Shown: positions 10,358 to 19,700 of the stretch, piece after piece | Position numbering within the stretch: the stretch's first letter is position 1 | Layout: each line of letters starts with the position of its first letter | Assembly: GCF_008086205.1 (NCBI RefSeq) | Contig: NZ_VSKK01000004.1 | Span: 158,072-222,071 of the forward strand | DNA length: 64,000 nucleotides | Source: Bizionia myxarmorum | GTDB taxonomy: Bacteria; Bacteroidota; Bacteroidia; Flavobacteriales; Flavobacteriaceae | Direction: 5' to 3' | Made by a program: the position numbers and the translations under genes | The notes under the pieces: model-generated | The model's database searches: none | Seen by the model: the letters and a program-made list of their open reading frames with translations, nothing else | Told to the model about the DNA's origin: nothing

Positions 10358-10591
10358 ATAGAAAAGTTAAACAGCACCTTAATTAAAAGAAGCGAAAACA
10401 GCTAGCACTTGTAAATACTTTTCCAAACGAAAACGGACTTAAAATATATTTGAAGTAAAAAGAATACTCTTTGTTAATATTCAAATAAATTAAAACTTAT
10501 TAATACATTTTTCACTTTAATTATAAGGGTTTTGAGAATTTTAGATTTATTGAAATAGAGAGAATGCTTTTGAAGACACTAATTTGAACAT

Positions 10592-11160
10592 TTAATAAAT
10601 ATCTTTCAAATTTAAATGATCAACATGCACGGGTAGGATTGAGTTCTCTAAATTGGGATTATCATATTTAAAAACGCTTAAAGCACCAGATTGTTCATAA
10701 TAAGCGTGCTCAACTTCTGAAAGATATTTAATACCAGCTTGTCTCAATAGGATTAATAATTCAATTTCATCAATTTCAAAATTATTGGTAATTAGCTTTC
10801 CAAGTTCCCTAATTTCAACACTGCTGGATGTGTTATTTTTCGAACGCGTTGATTTCTTACTCCAATATAAACATACAACTTTTGGTATGCGGCTATCAAA
10901 GTTATCACGCAAAGTGGCAAAGCTACCGGTATTTTGGGATAGAGCATAGCATCACCGACTGCGCTTCCCATGGCAATTATTATTAAAATATCTGCACTAC
11001 CTAAACTCCCAACGGCGCGCTTGCCAATCCAACGAATTATAAGAATAGTGTAACTCATTATAATAATTACATGAATTAAAATTTCATAGTAAATTAATAT
11101 ATTAAAGTTGCCAAACAGCATATTGTAAAAATAAAAGCTGTACTCGTTTCCGTCAATCAT
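10592..11160 (-). pseudogene. DUF421-family membrane protein, frameshifted
   Basis: Two overlapping frames together make one DUF421 (YetF-like) protein. The first, starting at the ATG at 11160, holds three membrane helices and the signatures RWIGKRAVGSLGSADILI and MGSAVGDAMLYP. The second, ending at 10592, gives the cytosolic part (EIDEIELLILLRQAGI, VEHAYYEQSGALSVF). The frame change falls at about 10795-10830, where one frame reads KLGNLES-stop and the other ELGKLITNNF. One inserted or lost base there would restore a protein of about 187 residues. It is next to an intact paralogue. DUF421 proteins are inner-membrane proteins of unsettled function. Confidence 0.7.
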
Positions 11161-11388
11161 AACAGTAAGTTTTTAGGTGTTATTCCTTTAATTACGTTGC
11201 AGTTTGCATTATAAAATTATAATAAATAAAGGCTAACAATTATCTCAAAACGTATTATTTATATCTCTAATATTTTCTTAATCTAAGCTTAATGTTCTGA
11301 AATATTTAGGAAAAATAGTAAAGGTTCACTTGTAAAATATCGAGAAAAGTAAATCATAAAAATATGATTCTTGTGATTTTGAAAACAA

Positions 11389-11907
11389 TTAAAAGTTTAT
11401 ATTTTCAATATTGACATCTTTAAGTAATTCTTTAGCTACCGGTCTGCCGTCGTTATTATGAATAACAGAAACATCACCTGTGCTTTCAAAAATTACAGCT
11501 TTAACTTCACTAAAATCGTGAACATTAGCTTCTCTTAATTTGGCAAGCAAATCATCCACACCAACATTGCAGAATTTTAACTTATCATGCAGAATTTCCC
11601 CATTCCACATTACTATTTGGGGTTTATTTGTAACTATTTTTTTGAAGAAATCATGCTTTCTAACTAAATAGGAAAACAGCGTTTGGAAACCGATTATTGT
11701 TATTAAAGTGATGGCGCCTTTTAATAAAGAATAATCAGTGTTGAGAATAATAGACGCTAAAACAGAACCTACAGCAATAGTGGAAGCAAAATCAAAACTA
11801 GACATTTTAGCAAATGTTCTTAACCCAAAAATGCGAGTAATGATAATGATGATTGAAAAAATTCCTAAAACTGATAATATCAGCCAAATGCTTGCTTGAA
11901 GTGTCAT
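11389..11907 (-). CDS. DUF421-family (YetF-like) membrane protein
   Basis: 172 residues with three N-terminal helices, then the family signatures RIFGLRTFAKMSSFDF and TIAVGSVLASIIL, and a cytosolic tail with DDLLAKLREANVHDFSEVKAVIFESTGDVSVI. This is the complete architecture of the short DUF421 branch. The neighbouring paralogue, in the same direction, is frameshifted. Function is unknown; homologues are often linked to stress or sporulation genes in other phyla. Confidence 0.8.
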   Translation of the reverse strand: MTLQASIWLILSVLGIFSIIIIITRIFGLRTFAKMSSFDFASTIAVGSVLASIILNTDYSLLKGAITLITIIGFQTLFSYLVRKHDFFKKIVTNKPQIVMWNGEILHDKLKFCNVGVDDLLAKLREANVHDFSEVKAVIFESTGDVSVIHNNDGRPVAKELLKDVNIENINF

Positions 11908-12255
11908 AATTTTATTTTTTCTATGTACGTAAATTTAAAAAAAAGTAGAAAATCAATTTAATCCTGACGCATAAAAAAAGAACCGATATGATTTTGAGTG
12001 ATGATTCTACCATTCATATTTTATATAAAATTGTTTAAATAGCGATTAAAAAAACGTTATTTTTAGCTTAAGCTTTTTTTAATTGCGCTGTTTACAAACC
12101 TCCCATTTTCTATCAGAAAACCCACATAGACACACACGAAACTTTCAATTAATGTAACTTCTAAAGCATATAAAAAAAGAACTGAAGAAGCGAAAAAGCT
12201 TTGGATTTAGACGATCTGGAGGAAGAATAAATTATAATAATCGAAACTAAAAAAA
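11908..12255. other. intergenic, no gene seen
   Basis: 348 bases between divergent genes. A purine-rich stretch near 12170-12240 can be read as a short basic peptide, but it lacks a start and I do not call it. Confidence 0.35.
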
Positions 12256-13041
12256 ATGGGATCAAATAAAATTCAAGGTGAACTTTGGGGCGAAAATGCC
12301 GAAGATTGGGCATTGATTCAAGAGGCTACTGGCTATTCAGGTTATGAACACGTTTTAAAATTTTTGAAAACCTCTTCTACTGATAAATTATTAGAGGTAG
12401 GTTGTGGTTCGGGATTATTTAGCAATCTGGCCTTTCTAAAAGGAATGCATGTAACTGGAATTGATGCAAGTCCTTTATTAATAAATCAAGCGAAAAAGAG
12501 AAATGCAGCAGTTAATTTTTTAATTGGAGAAATGGAAGAACTTCCTTTTGCTGATAAGACCTTCGATGTAGTTTGTGCATTCAATTCCATACAATACGCC
12601 GAATGTTCTAAAAATGCCATTCTGGAATGTAAGCGCGTTTTAAAAGAAAGAGGTAAGTTAATTATAATGATATGGGGCAACAAAGAAGACTGTGAAGTCG
12701 CTTCTTTCCTCAAAGTTGTTGGAAGTTTACTCCCACCACAACCAAAGGGAGCTGGAGGTCCGTTTGCGCTTTCAGAAAATGAACTATTAGAAACTACTAT
12801 TAAAGATTGTGGATTAAAGATTATTAATAATACAGATGTAAGTTCCATCTGGGATTATCCAAACGCTGATACCGCTCTAAAAGGTTTGTTATCCGCTGGC
12901 ACAGCAACAAAAGCAATTCAGTATAGCGGATTTGCAACCGTTTATAAAGAATCCAGTAATGCTATAAAACCGCACATTCAAAAAAATGGACGCGTTATCT
13001 ATAAAAACAAGTTTAGAGTAGTAATCTCTGAAAAATTATAG
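12256..13041 (+). CDS. class I SAM-dependent methyltransferase
   Basis: 261 residues. Motif I is LLEVGCGSGLFSNLAF near residue 46, followed by GIDASPLLINQAKKR (acidic end of strand 2), FADKTFDVVCAFNSIQYA (motif II region) and LKERGKLIIMIWG. This is the Methyltransf_11-type Rossmann fold that transfers a methyl group from S-adenosylmethionine, commonly to a small molecule. The ATG at 12256 lies just ahead of a short helical lead. No partner gene reveals the substrate. Confidence 0.8.
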   Translation: MGSNKIQGELWGENAEDWALIQEATGYSGYEHVLKFLKTSSTDKLLEVGCGSGLFSNLAFLKGMHVTGIDASPLLINQAKKRNAAVNFLIGEMEELPFADKTFDVVCAFNSIQYAECSKNAILECKRVLKERGKLIIMIWGNKEDCEVASFLKVVGSLLPPQPKGAGGPFALSENELLETTIKDCGLKIINNTDVSSIWDYPNADTALKGLLSAGTATKAIQYSGFATVYKESSNAIKPHIQKNGRVIYKNKFRVVISEKL

Positions 13042-13210
13042 AGAAAAATCACTATCAAAACATGTATTAAAATTTTGTAGTTTTATACTTTATCCAAGCA
13101 AATGGAATGCATGCAAATTGGTAATTTGTCTTTGAAAAATCCTTGTGGAAAATTACGCATTCTATAAATATCTTTAGCATTTATAAATAAAAATAAAATC
13201 AGACTATTAC

Positions 13211-14629
13211 GTGAAAAACAGCATACTTATAGCGTTAATTTTAATAGTGAATATGTCATTCGGACAAATAGAAAAAGCAGCAAACAAAACTGTTACAGAT
13301 AATTTTGTAAAAAATTATAATTCAGGTGATTATAATGCCATTTTCTCCATGTTTTCAGCCGAAATGAGGGAAGCATTGCCGAAGAATGAAATAGTTGAAT
13401 TTCTTACGGATTTAAAGACTCAAGCAGGAATTGTTACGCACCGAGAATTTATTGCATATGAAAATGAGACCTATGCTTCTTATAAAACAACTTTTGAACG
13501 TGCTGTTTTTGTTTTAAATATTTCAATTGATGGTAATTCGAAAATAAACGGATTGTTTATTGAACCTTTTGTTGAAGAGAATAATTCGCAAAACGTTATA
13601 AATAATTTATCAGTTATAGACGGTTTAATAACAAAAGAACAATCTGAATTAGTATTTGAAAACGTAAAAACTTTTCCAAATCACACACTAATTTCAATTG
13701 CAATAATAAAAGACGGAAAGGCGACTTACTATGGAATAAACAAGGAAGATAATACAGTTTTTACTATTAATAACAACAAAAGCGTTTTTGAAATAGGTTC
13801 AATATCCAAAGTTTTCAGCTCTACGCTACTTGCAGATTTTGTTATAGACGGAGAAATTAAACTGAATGATAATATAAATACCTATTTAAAAACGTCTTTG
13901 AACAATGACACAAAAATATCATTTATCAATTTAGCTAATCATACTTCTGGAGTTCCGCGTTTACCTTCAAATTTAGATTTAAATAAAGTAAATCCTGAAA
14001 ATCCCTATAAAGATTATAAGGCAAAAGAATTAGAAGAATATTTGAGCAAATATCTTGAATTAGCAAATAAAGGAAACTATCAATATTCTAATTTAGGAGC
14101 AGGAATAATCGGTTACACTTTGAGTGAAATTTCAAATACTACTTACGAAAACCTGTTACAAAGCAAAATATTTTCTAAATATAATATGCAGAATTCAACA
14201 GCGGATATTAGTAAAATAAAAGGAAGTTTAGTGAAAGGATTAAATACTGAAGGAAAGGAAGTTCCTAACTGGGAGTTTTCGATTTTGGCTGGTGCTGGCG
14301 GTATATTATCAACCACAGAAGACTTGTCTAAATTCGTTATAGCACAATTAAACACTTCAGATAAAGTATTAGTATTAACTAGGCAGAAAACCTTCGAAAT
14401 AAATAACCGTATGGATATTGGTTTAGGATGGCATTTGCTAAAATCTCAATCTCAAAATATTTGGTACTGGCATAATGGAGGAACAGGTGGTTATTCGTCT
14501 TCGATGGTATTTGATGAAGCGTCAAAAAATGGAATAATTATACTTTCAAATGTATCAGCATTCAATCCAGATATGGGAAATATTGATAAGCTTTGTTTTG
14601 AATTAATGAAAACTTTAGAAAAAGAATAA
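13211..14629 (+). CDS. secreted serine hydrolase, DUF3887 plus class C beta-lactamase-like domain
   Basis: 472 residues with a GTG start and a signal peptide ending MSFGQ. Residues 25-125 match the DUF3887/NTF2-like domain (NYNSGDYNAIFSMFSAEMREALP). From about 150 a penicillin-binding/class C beta-lactamase-like domain follows: the SxxK nucleophile motif in GSISKVFSS, the tyrosine motif in YQYSNLGAG, and HNGGTGGY in place of the KTG box. These proteins act in the periplasm as D-amino peptidases or esterases; true antibiotic resistance is not implied. The GTG start is supported by the signal peptide directly after it. Confidence 0.8.
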   Translation: MKNSILIALILIVNMSFGQIEKAANKTVTDNFVKNYNSGDYNAIFSMFSAEMREALPKNEIVEFLTDLKTQAGIVTHREFIAYENETYASYKTTFERAVFVLNISIDGNSKINGLFIEPFVEENNSQNVINNLSVIDGLITKEQSELVFENVKTFPNHTLISIAIIKDGKATYYGINKEDNTVFTINNNKSVFEIGSISKVFSSTLLADFVIDGEIKLNDNINTYLKTSLNNDTKISFINLANHTSGVPRLPSNLDLNKVNPENPYKDYKAKELEEYLSKYLELANKGNYQYSNLGAGIIGYTLSEISNTTYENLLQSKIFSKYNMQNSTADISKIKGSLVKGLNTEGKEVPNWEFSILAGAGGILSTTEDLSKFVIAQLNTSDKVLVLTRQKTFEINNRMDIGLGWHLLKSQSQNIWYWHNGGTGGYSSSMVFDEASKNGIIILSNVSAFNPDMGNIDKLCFELMKTLEKE

Positions 14630-14697
14630 GAAATTGCCAGCACGGAATTTCATGTGATTAACGATTAAACAAATATAAATACCTTAATAATAGAAAG

Positions 14698-14850
14698 ATG
14701 GAAAGTAAATTAAACGTTATAGAATTTGATAAGAAACAAAAGCTTTTGGATTACGTAAATGAGAACTCGAGAAAATTAAACATTTTAACGATAACGACTT
14801 CTCAAGAGTCTGTTTCATTCAAGCATTTTTTATGGTATTACGATAAATAG
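14698..14850 (+). CDS. small hypothetical protein or gene fragment (50 residues)
   Basis: An ATG-started frame of 50 codons begins MESKLNVIEFDKKQK and ends FLWYYDK. Composition is ordinary for the region. It may be a small protein or the front of a decayed gene. No family is recognised. The 250 bases after it hold no gene. Confidence 0.3.
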   Translation: MESKLNVIEFDKKQKLLDYVNENSRKLNILTITTSQESVSFKHFLWYYDK

Positions 14851-15102
14851 CCAGAAAGCTAGAAAAATGTATCAACCTAATAATTACTAAAAAGGATTAA
14901 AGACTCAATAAAATATTTTTTATAATTAATTTTTTGATTTTTTGACTATTTATTAAAATCCGCCTGTTTACCTTTCGGCAGACATTGATTTTCTATTTGG
15001 TTTGTATTTGCTAAATTAGTTGCTAAATAATTCCACGTAAATTAAATAAAACCGTTATTAAAAATTCACACTAAAATCTCACTATTAAATATAGAAAAGA
15101 AT

Positions 15103-16500
15103 ATGAAACATATTTTTATTTTACTAATTACCATATTTACTGCGTTTTCCTTATCAGCACAAGATATTACGGGACAATGGAATGGCGTTCTCAAAGTACA
15201 AGGAACCCAATTAAGAGTTGTTTTTAATGTGGTTAAAACGGATACTGGGTTTAGTGCAACCATGGATAGTCCTGACCAAGGCGCAAATGGCATTCCTGTA
15301 ACCAATACAACTTTTGAGAACCCAAGTATCAAATTTGAAGTAGCAAATGCTCAAATTGAATATAATGGGGAATTAAAAGAACATGAAATTATTGGAACTT
15401 TTAAACAAGGTGGTTATGAGTTTCCTATGAATTTATCAAGAAAAGCCATTGAGAAAGAAGTTGTAAATCGACCTCAAGAACCAATAAAACCTTTCCCATA
15501 TTATTCCGAAGATGTTAAATTTCAAAATTTAAAAGCTAATATTTCATTATCTGGAACTTTAACTTTACCAAAAAAAGAAGGGATTTTTCCAGTCGTCGTT
15601 TTAATTTCTGGAAGTGGTCCACAAAACAGAGATGAAGAACTATTAGGACATAAACCTTTTTTAGTAATTTCAGACTATTTAACCAGAAATGGTATTGCAG
15701 TTTTACGCTATGACGACAGAGGAGTAGCAGAATCTGAAGGAGATTTTGGATTGGCAACTTCAGCTGACTTTGCAACGGATGTAGAAAGTGCGATTGCTTA
15801 TTTGAAAACAAGAAAAGAAATCAATAAAAAGGAAATTGGTTTAATTGGTCACAGTGAAGGTGGCTTAATCGCACCAATGATTGCTTCAAAATCAAAAGAT
15901 GTTAGTTTCATAGTATTATTGGCAGGCACCGGAATACAAGGCGATAAATTGTTATTGCTTCAACAAGAACTTATAGCAAAAGTTAGCGGCGTTTCAGAAG
16001 CTGAAATTAAAGAGACAAAAGATTTGAATTCGGAGTTATTTGAAATAATTGTTCAGTCTGACCATAGTAGAAAATTAAAAACGGACTTATCAAATAAGAT
16101 AAATGACATACTTACGAACCAGCCCGATTTTGAACTTCCTAATGGCATGAGCAAAGAGGAATTTGTTTCCATGCAAGTAAATCAAATAGCAACGCCTTGG
16201 ATGGTGTACTTCATGAAATTTGATCCTGCTACCGCATTAGAAAACGTAAAATGTCCTGTTTTGGCTGTAAATGGCGAAAAAGATTTACAAGTGCCACCAA
16301 AGGAAAATTTATCCACTATAAAAAATGCGCTTACAAAAGGAGGAAATAAAAATGTAAAGACAATGGAGTTTCCCAATCTAAATCATTTGTTTCAAGAGTG
16401 TGAAACGGGATCGCCAGATGAATACGCAACTATTGAACAGACCTTTTCACCACTTGTATTAGAAGAAATCACCAAGTGGATAAAAATACAAACGAAATAA
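15103..16500 (+). CDS. secreted alpha/beta hydrolase (serine aminopeptidase-like)
   Basis: 465 residues with a signal peptide ending SLSAQ. Residues 20-125 form a beta-rich N-terminal domain (DITGQWNGVLKVQG) often found before this hydrolase type. The hydrolase core has LISGSGPQNRDEE, LRYDDRGVAESEG, the nucleophile elbow GLIGHSEGG, and a C-terminal NGEKDLQVPP (acid) and NLNHLFQ (histidine). It probably cleaves esters or peptides in the periplasm. A lipoprotein gene follows after 14 bases and is likely cotranscribed. Confidence 0.8.
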   Translation: MKHIFILLITIFTAFSLSAQDITGQWNGVLKVQGTQLRVVFNVVKTDTGFSATMDSPDQGANGIPVTNTTFENPSIKFEVANAQIEYNGELKEHEIIGTFKQGGYEFPMNLSRKAIEKEVVNRPQEPIKPFPYYSEDVKFQNLKANISLSGTLTLPKKEGIFPVVVLISGSGPQNRDEELLGHKPFLVISDYLTRNGIAVLRYDDRGVAESEGDFGLATSADFATDVESAIAYLKTRKEINKKEIGLIGHSEGGLIAPMIASKSKDVSFIVLLAGTGIQGDKLLLLQQELIAKVSGVSEAEIKETKDLNSELFEIIVQSDHSRKLKTDLSNKINDILTNQPDFELPNGMSKEEFVSMQVNQIATPWMVYFMKFDPATALENVKCPVLAVNGEKDLQVPPKENLSTIKNALTKGGNKNVKTMEFPNLNHLFQECETGSPDEYATIEQTFSPLVLEEITKWIKIQTK

Positions 16501-16514
16501 AATAAATATCCTTA

Positions 16515-17327
16515 ATGCTTAAAAAATTAGGTCTGATTTTGGTAATTATCACATTATATTCTTGTGATAACAAAAAATATGTCACCGAATATTATCCAAA
16601 TGGTAAACTTAAATTAAAAGTAGAAATTGATAAAGATAGTTTACAAATCGGGAGCTATGAGGACTTCTATGCATCGGGTGAATTAAAATCGAAAACTACA
16701 TATTCAAACGGAAAAATTTCAGATACTTTTTATAGATTTCACAAAAACGGAAAAGTTAAAGAAAAAGGTCTTGAGAAAAATAACTTTTTAAATGGCTGGT
16801 GGTTTTATTATGATGCCGATGGCAAATTAAAAGAGAAGAGCCAATTTTTAACTATTAAAGATAGCTTGTATAAAAACCAATCTTATTATTTCAACAAAAA
16901 TGGAAACATTAAATTAGAACCCAGTACATTCTTTGAAATTGAAATTTCAGATACGCTGCGTATTGGAAAAAATGCAGCAAGAATTAAAAACTATGTCACT
17001 AATTTCAACAATAGAGAAGCCAATCTTTTATCTGTAATAATAGATAATGAAAATTCTGATAACGAAATAAAAAGAGACACTTTTGGAAATGGCACTTTAA
17101 AACCATTTTTTGGTGTAACCATTTATAAAAGCGGCAAGCAGAAAATTAAAGGTAAAATTCTAGAAAAAATCCTGACTAAAACTAAAGAAAGTGAAGATTT
17201 ATATAATCTTATAATTGAGGATCATTATAAATATTTTGAAATTGATGTTTTTGTAAGGGATCAAGAAAAAGAAACCAGGTTAGGCCAAAAACTTCGGGAG
17301 GAAATGATAGCGGATAAATTTAATTAA
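16515..17327 (+). CDS. MORN-repeat lipoprotein (YwqK-like)
   Basis: 270 residues with a short lipoprotein signal (ITLYSCDN). At least three MORN_2-type repeats follow: EYYPNGKLKLKVE, DFYASGELKSKTTYSNGK, RFHKNGKVKEKG and FYYDADGKLKEK. The second half is a different soluble domain that I do not recognise. Such proteins are outer-membrane-anchored in Bacteroidota. The automatic label YwqK antitoxin is not supported by any toxin next door. Confidence 0.7.
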   Translation: MLKKLGLILVIITLYSCDNKKYVTEYYPNGKLKLKVEIDKDSLQIGSYEDFYASGELKSKTTYSNGKISDTFYRFHKNGKVKEKGLEKNNFLNGWWFYYDADGKLKEKSQFLTIKDSLYKNQSYYFNKNGNIKLEPSTFFEIEISDTLRIGKNAARIKNYVTNFNNREANLLSVIIDNENSDNEIKRDTFGNGTLKPFFGVTIYKSGKQKIKGKILEKILTKTKESEDLYNLIIEDHYKYFEIDVFVRDQEKETRLGQKLREEMIADKFN

Positions 17328-17482
17328 GCGCAACCACGTTTCTAAAAAAACTTGGTGATTGATCTTAATTTAAAAGAGATTAATAGACGGTGATATTAAA
17401 TAATTATAGGGCATTTAAAGAAAATTCGCAACTTACCTGTAACATTTAAAAAAAAGAATTGTCTATAAAAGAAATCCGAAAT

Positions 17483-18733
17483 ATGAAAAACATATTTATA
17501 ATACTTTTGACCTTTTTATCGGTGCATAGTTATTCTCAAAACAAATTGAAGTATTTGGAAAATAACCGATTTGATTTAACTTCTTCTAAATTCGATTTTC
17601 CACAAAAAGATTTTAAAATAATTGGATTTGGCGCTTATCACGGAAGTTCAAAAACGGAACAGACAGAACACGTACTTCTTAAGTCGCTAACAAAGAATGG
17701 AACAGTAAAATTTTATTTACCTGAAACAGATTTTAGCATTGCACATTATTTTAATAAGTATCTAAAAACGGGCGACACCTTATTGCTAAAAGATTTGGTA
17801 CAACATTATGGGATAAGAGTACCACAAGAAAAAAGTGTTCAGACTTATAATAAATGGAAAGAAATTAAAAGTTTGAATAATAGCCTTACAAATGATAAAA
17901 AATTGACTGTTGTTGGTATTGACAAAATTGTGAGTTATAAATACACTTCTAAACACCTTCTAGAAATTATTAACTTCAAATCAAATCAAGAAGAATCGCT
18001 CAACAAAATTTTAAAAATGGTTAAAACCGACACCACAGATTTCTCGCCTTATTATGAAAGTTTTTCAAAAGGTGTATTGAAAAACTTTGTTTTAGACTAT
18101 GAAAAAAATCCATCGAAATTTAATAATGACATTAATAATAAATTCGAATTTGAATATATAATTACAAATCTTAAATTATCCTTTGATGATTCTGAAAATA
18201 GAGAAACGGTAATCTTCAAAAATTACAACCATTTATCCAGTTTATATAAATTTAATAAAAATCCTCAATTTCTTCGTTTTGGATTTTTCCATTTAGAAAA
18301 AGAAAGAGAAGGCAATGATGTACCATTCTTTACTATGCTAATAGAAAATAAGATTTATAAACGTACCGAAATTATTTCCATCATTGGCTATTTGACCGAA
18401 AGCAGAGTATTATGGGATGTTATTTTTGACGATGATGGAAATTACAAATCCTTTACCACCGAAGGAGGTTTTGGAATTGGCGATTATGAAAAAGAATATT
18501 TTCTTGGAATAGATAACCTAAAAAAAACTAAAATCTCGGATATTACGCTTTTCCGAATTAATAAAAAAAATACGCCATTTAGCGATGGAAAACCAGATTT
18601 GATAGAAATAGTAATGACCGACGAAAAATCTAATGGCGACAAAGTAAAAGGAAAATCAACATCTGATTTCTTGGATTATGCAGTTCTGATTTCAAACTCA
18701 AAGGCAAGTACACCGATTCAAGAAATGGAATAA
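17483..18733 (+). CDS. secreted erythromycin-esterase/ChaN-like protein
   Basis: 416 residues from the ATG at 17483, which gives a signal peptide MKNIFIILLTFLSVHSYSQ; an upstream TTG is less likely. The core resembles the erythromycin esterase-like fold: IIGFGAYHGSSKTEQ near residue 45 (usually GExxHG), FYLPETDFSIAHYFNKYLKTGD, and later a histidine-containing RFGFFHLEKER. The canonical glutamate-histidine pair is partly altered, so hydrolysis of macrolides is not implied. It is exported and of unknown substrate. A dyad-symmetric repeat begins within 15 bases of the stop. Confidence 0.6.
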   Translation: MKNIFIILLTFLSVHSYSQNKLKYLENNRFDLTSSKFDFPQKDFKIIGFGAYHGSSKTEQTEHVLLKSLTKNGTVKFYLPETDFSIAHYFNKYLKTGDTLLLKDLVQHYGIRVPQEKSVQTYNKWKEIKSLNNSLTNDKKLTVVGIDKIVSYKYTSKHLLEIINFKSNQEESLNKILKMVKTDTTDFSPYYESFSKGVLKNFVLDYEKNPSKFNNDINNKFEFEYIITNLKLSFDDSENRETVIFKNYNHLSSLYKFNKNPQFLRFGFFHLEKEREGNDVPFFTMLIENKIYKRTEIISIIGYLTESRVLWDVIFDDDGNYKSFTTEGGFGIGDYEKEYFLGIDNLKKTKISDITLFRINKKNTPFSDGKPDLIEIVMTDEKSNGDKVKGKSTSDFLDYAVLISNSKASTPIQEME

Positions 18734-18746
18734 AAACGTTATAAAA

Positions 18747-18887
18747 CACCGCATATACGCTATGGCTAGGTCAGTCCTCACTTAGAAAATCCTGCGGATT
18801 TTCTAAAGTTAGATTATTTGGAGAGGTCGGTGCTAAAACGCGCCACAGCTCATTTACATAACCGTAGTTAGCCACGTATAAACGGTT
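18747..18887. repeat. dyad-symmetric intergenic element with perfect 11-bp hairpin
   Basis: A hairpin TTAGAAAATCC-TGC-GGATTTTCTAA lies at 18782-18806. It is nested inside a larger imperfect inverted repeat: ACCGcaTATACG..TGGCTA at the left and TAGTTAGCCACGTATAAACGGT at the right (right end 18867-18887). The layout, central TCCTGCGGA hairpin inside long arms and a right end with GTTAGCC, recalls the long sites near 63.4 and 63.8 kb and at 51.3 kb, but sequence identity is limited. Confidence 0.5.
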
Positions 18888-19096
18888 AAACTAAAATATC
18901 CTTACACTAAAATTGCCATTCTAGAAAATAGCACAAACCATCTGGAATTGCACTCTTTAATTACACACTAAAACTATTTGCACAGAAATAAATCTAATGT
19001 AATCCTGTTCTAATTATAAAAATGAAAACTGGAGATTTCTCTCCGGTCTTCTGCTATTAAATTTATTACGCAAACATGAAAAGTGCATAACAAGTA

Positions 19097-19700
19097 TTAA
19101 TCGAGGATAATAAATTCTGAACGTCTATTTTTCTGATGTTCTGCTTCCGAGCAATCTACGCCGTTACTACAGCTATTTACAAGTTTAGTTTCACCAAAGC
19201 CTTGAGCTTTTAGTCTTGAACTGACAATTCCTTCTTCAACCAAATAATTCAAAGTAGAAGTAGCACGACGTTGTAATAATGCTTTGTTATAAGCATCATT
19301 TCCACGGCTATCTGTATGCGCTCTTATTTCTAATTTTAATTTTGGATATTGGTTCAAGGCTGTTAAAACTTTTTCTAGTTCTACTTGAGCGTCTTTACGA
19401 ATATTAGACTTATCAAAACCGAAGTAAATAATTGGAATGTTTAGCACTTTTGCCAAATCTATTCCTGGAACTAAAATAACTTCGTTTTGTTGCAATTGGA
19501 AGCTAATTTCCTGACGCTCCAGATTAGCTTCAGATCTCTTTTCATCGGTACCCTAACGCTCCATACTCGCTTTTACGAAATAGGTATTGAATATATGAGT
19601 TTCAGTGGTATAAAACCCTTTAGAATCTGTTGTTAGTTGTTTGTAAACAACTCCTTCAGAATCTGATAGCGTTATTTGCGCGCCTTCATTCCAAGTGTTA
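19097..19700 (-). pseudogene. OmpA-family outer-membrane protein, truncated remnant
   Basis: The C-terminal OmpA peptidoglycan-binding domain is intact (IIYFGFDKSNIRKDAQ, RAHTDSRGNDAYN, LLQRRATSTLNYL, QNRRSEFI). Upstream in the same frame a CarboxypepD_reg-like stretch is readable (WNEGAQITLSDSEG, LTTDSKGFYTTET) but is broken by a TAG at 19553-19555, and it ends abruptly at about 19700, at the stop codon of the MFS gene. The PD40-type N-terminal several hundred residues normal for this family are gone. This is a 5'-deleted, decaying gene. Confidence 0.75.

Noticed and set aside
13211..14629. Antibiotic-resistance beta-lactamase
   Set aside because: It has the SxxK fold but an HNGG box instead of KTG and an N-terminal DUF3887, typical of housekeeping serine hydrolases.
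16515..17327. MORN protein as YwqK-type antitoxin
   Set aside because: It is a lipoprotein with no toxin gene beside it; the label is only a database habit.
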